A stretch of DNA of 64,000 bases from Stomorhina lunata (lineage: Eukaryota; Arthropoda; Insecta; Diptera; Rhiniidae). The DNA lies in NCBI GenBank assembly GCA_933228675.1, contig OW121741.1:38283952-38347951 (forward strand), read 5' to 3'. Both the position numbers and the translations under genes were made by a program. Below, in pieces: positions 62,845 through 64,000 of this stretch; positions within the stretch are counted from its first letter, which is position 1; each line of letters opens with the position of its first letter. Below the pieces are notes generated by a model. The model ran no database searches and was not told the origin of the DNA. It saw only the letters and a list, made by a program, of their open reading frames with translations.

Positions 62845-64000
62845 TTATAAAAAAGTTCTCGCAATGGTGTCTCTTATCTCAGCACCTATTAAGCTGTCTT
62901 CAAACTGTTGCTCTTCTCCCTCTTCTTCATTTGATGTGGAAACTATTTCAGGTTCATCCACCATAGGGACATTAAAATTCTTGCAGATGTTATGTAGAGC
63001 ACAAGAAACATTTATAATTTTTCCTACTTTTAAAGGACTATAGGGAAGAGGCATCTGAAGGCATCTAAATCTGCTTTTTAAATTCCCTATAGTCCTTTCC
63101 ACAATGTTTCTTGCGCTCGTATGGGCCACATTGAATTTATGCTCCATTGAGCCGAATTCTACTGCTTTGTAGGGAACCAAAACATAATGTTGTAAAGCAT
63201 ATGCAGAATCGGCCAACAACCAGCTATTACGTTTTCCACGGAAATGCATTTCTTTATAGTAAGAATTTACATCGCTTAGGTTCCAAACAAATGCGTCGTG
63301 GCAAGAGCCCGGTCTAGTAGAATCCACACCACGAATTTTCATCTGGTAATCACAAATCTATGGGAAAGCAAAGTTTGCATTAAATTTTAAAGTAAATATT
63401 TGTTTAGGTTAAATATACTTACAATTAATACATTAAGGCTGTAATAGCCCTTTCTGCAGTAGTAGAGTTCAGAATTATTTGTTGGTTTTAGATGACGCAC
63501 ATGGGTGCCATCTACACATCCAATAACCCCCGGAATTTTATATTTTTCGTAAAAATGAAGCTTCGAAGCGCTTTCCTCCGACTCCGTCATTTCCAAATTT
63601 ATCCATTCTGGACACAGCCTATGTTCGAGAAAATTTAGGACTTCCCATAAAATTTTACAAAATGTAGTGCGCCCCATACTTATATTTATATCGTTGGCAA
63701 TCACTCCTTGAAAGGAGCCCACTGACAAGAACCTTAACGCCCCAGCCAACTGCACGATTTCCGGAATGGAACATTTTTTTATGTTTCCGGAAACTTCTTC
63801 CAAAACCATCAAAAATGCTGCTTTGTTTAATCTATAAAGAGCTATGAAACTTTAAAGGTAATTAGTTTACAGTTTTTTACATGTATACATGTGATATATT
63901 GTACTTACGCTTGGTCAGGAATATCTAATGGATTGGAAGAATCCCTTAATGTCCGTTTTTTTATTAGTTCTTTTTTTGATTGCAGCTTTTTTACAGCAAA
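62845..64000 (-). CDS. Harbinger transposase (HARBI1-like), 5' end off window
   Basis: DDE transposase on the minus strand in exons 63909 to beyond 64000, 63423-63831 and 62845-63357, with GT-AG borders that rejoin in frame (DIPDQA|LNKAAFLMVLEEV and YYSLNVLI|ICDYQMKIRGVD). Catalytic residues lie in VIGCVDGTHV (Asp), WLLADSAYAL (Asp) and SARNIVERTIGNLKSRFRC (Glu). HNICKNFNVP and an acidic tail follow. No stop or frameshift occurs over about 340 residues, so this copy may still be active or very young. The N-terminus, and with it the right inverted repeat, lies beyond the window edge. Confidence 0.92.

Overview
The window looks like nuclear DNA of a higher fly (Diptera, probably a calyptrate such as a blowfly or house-fly relative). 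The evidence is short GT-AG introns beside very long AT-rich ones, host genes that closely match fly families (CSN2/alien, a TspanC8 tetraspanin, a Rolling stone-type membrane protein), and a dense load of arthropod transposons. The species cannot be named from the sequence alone.

Host genes occupy little of the DNA. A TspanC8 tetraspanin runs on the minus strand from its first coding exon at 44573-44659 down to two alternative, homologous exons at 27225-27335 and 26915-27031. Its introns of about 7 and 9 kb are filled with mobile elements, and its last exon was not found. Divergent from it, the complete six-exon COP9 signalosome subunit 2 gene lies at 49593-54039 (+). The last two exons of a Rolling stone-like gene are at 56356-56988 (-). 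Between the last two is a palindromic 31-bp satellite of nearly 2 kb (54.2-56.0 kb).

The rest is mobile or repeated DNA. 0-7 kb: a dead rosa-like mariner, an orphan exon, a 16-bp satellite with 400-bp higher-order structure, an LTR end with a tRNA-Ser type primer site, and a LOA-type LINE cut off after its endonuclease. 7-16 kb: a decayed two-gene transposon (zinc-finger/KDZ-like transposase plus a SAM-like protein), its second gene split by a Tigger/pogo element, then a Tc1 element. 16-27 kb: a bracketed 140-bp tandem array, gypsy-type gag and pol fragments in both orientations, and an RTE-like endonuclease. 27-36 kb: LINE 3' fragments, a nearly intact DD37E mariner, a hammerhead-like Penelope motif and two MITEs. 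38.4-40.7 kb: an unclassified transposon with terminal inverted repeats (TIRs) of about 440 bp and a perfect 8-bp target duplication. 46-49 kb: nested MITEs. 60-64 kb: a Harbinger element whose two genes both look intact, running off the right edge.

The items best worth following up are the unclassified long-TIR transposon, the mutually exclusive tetraspanin exons, the two-gene KDZ-like element, and the non-autonomous elements whose TIR core is repeated internally. Element classes are assigned from motifs read by eye; no database search was possible.
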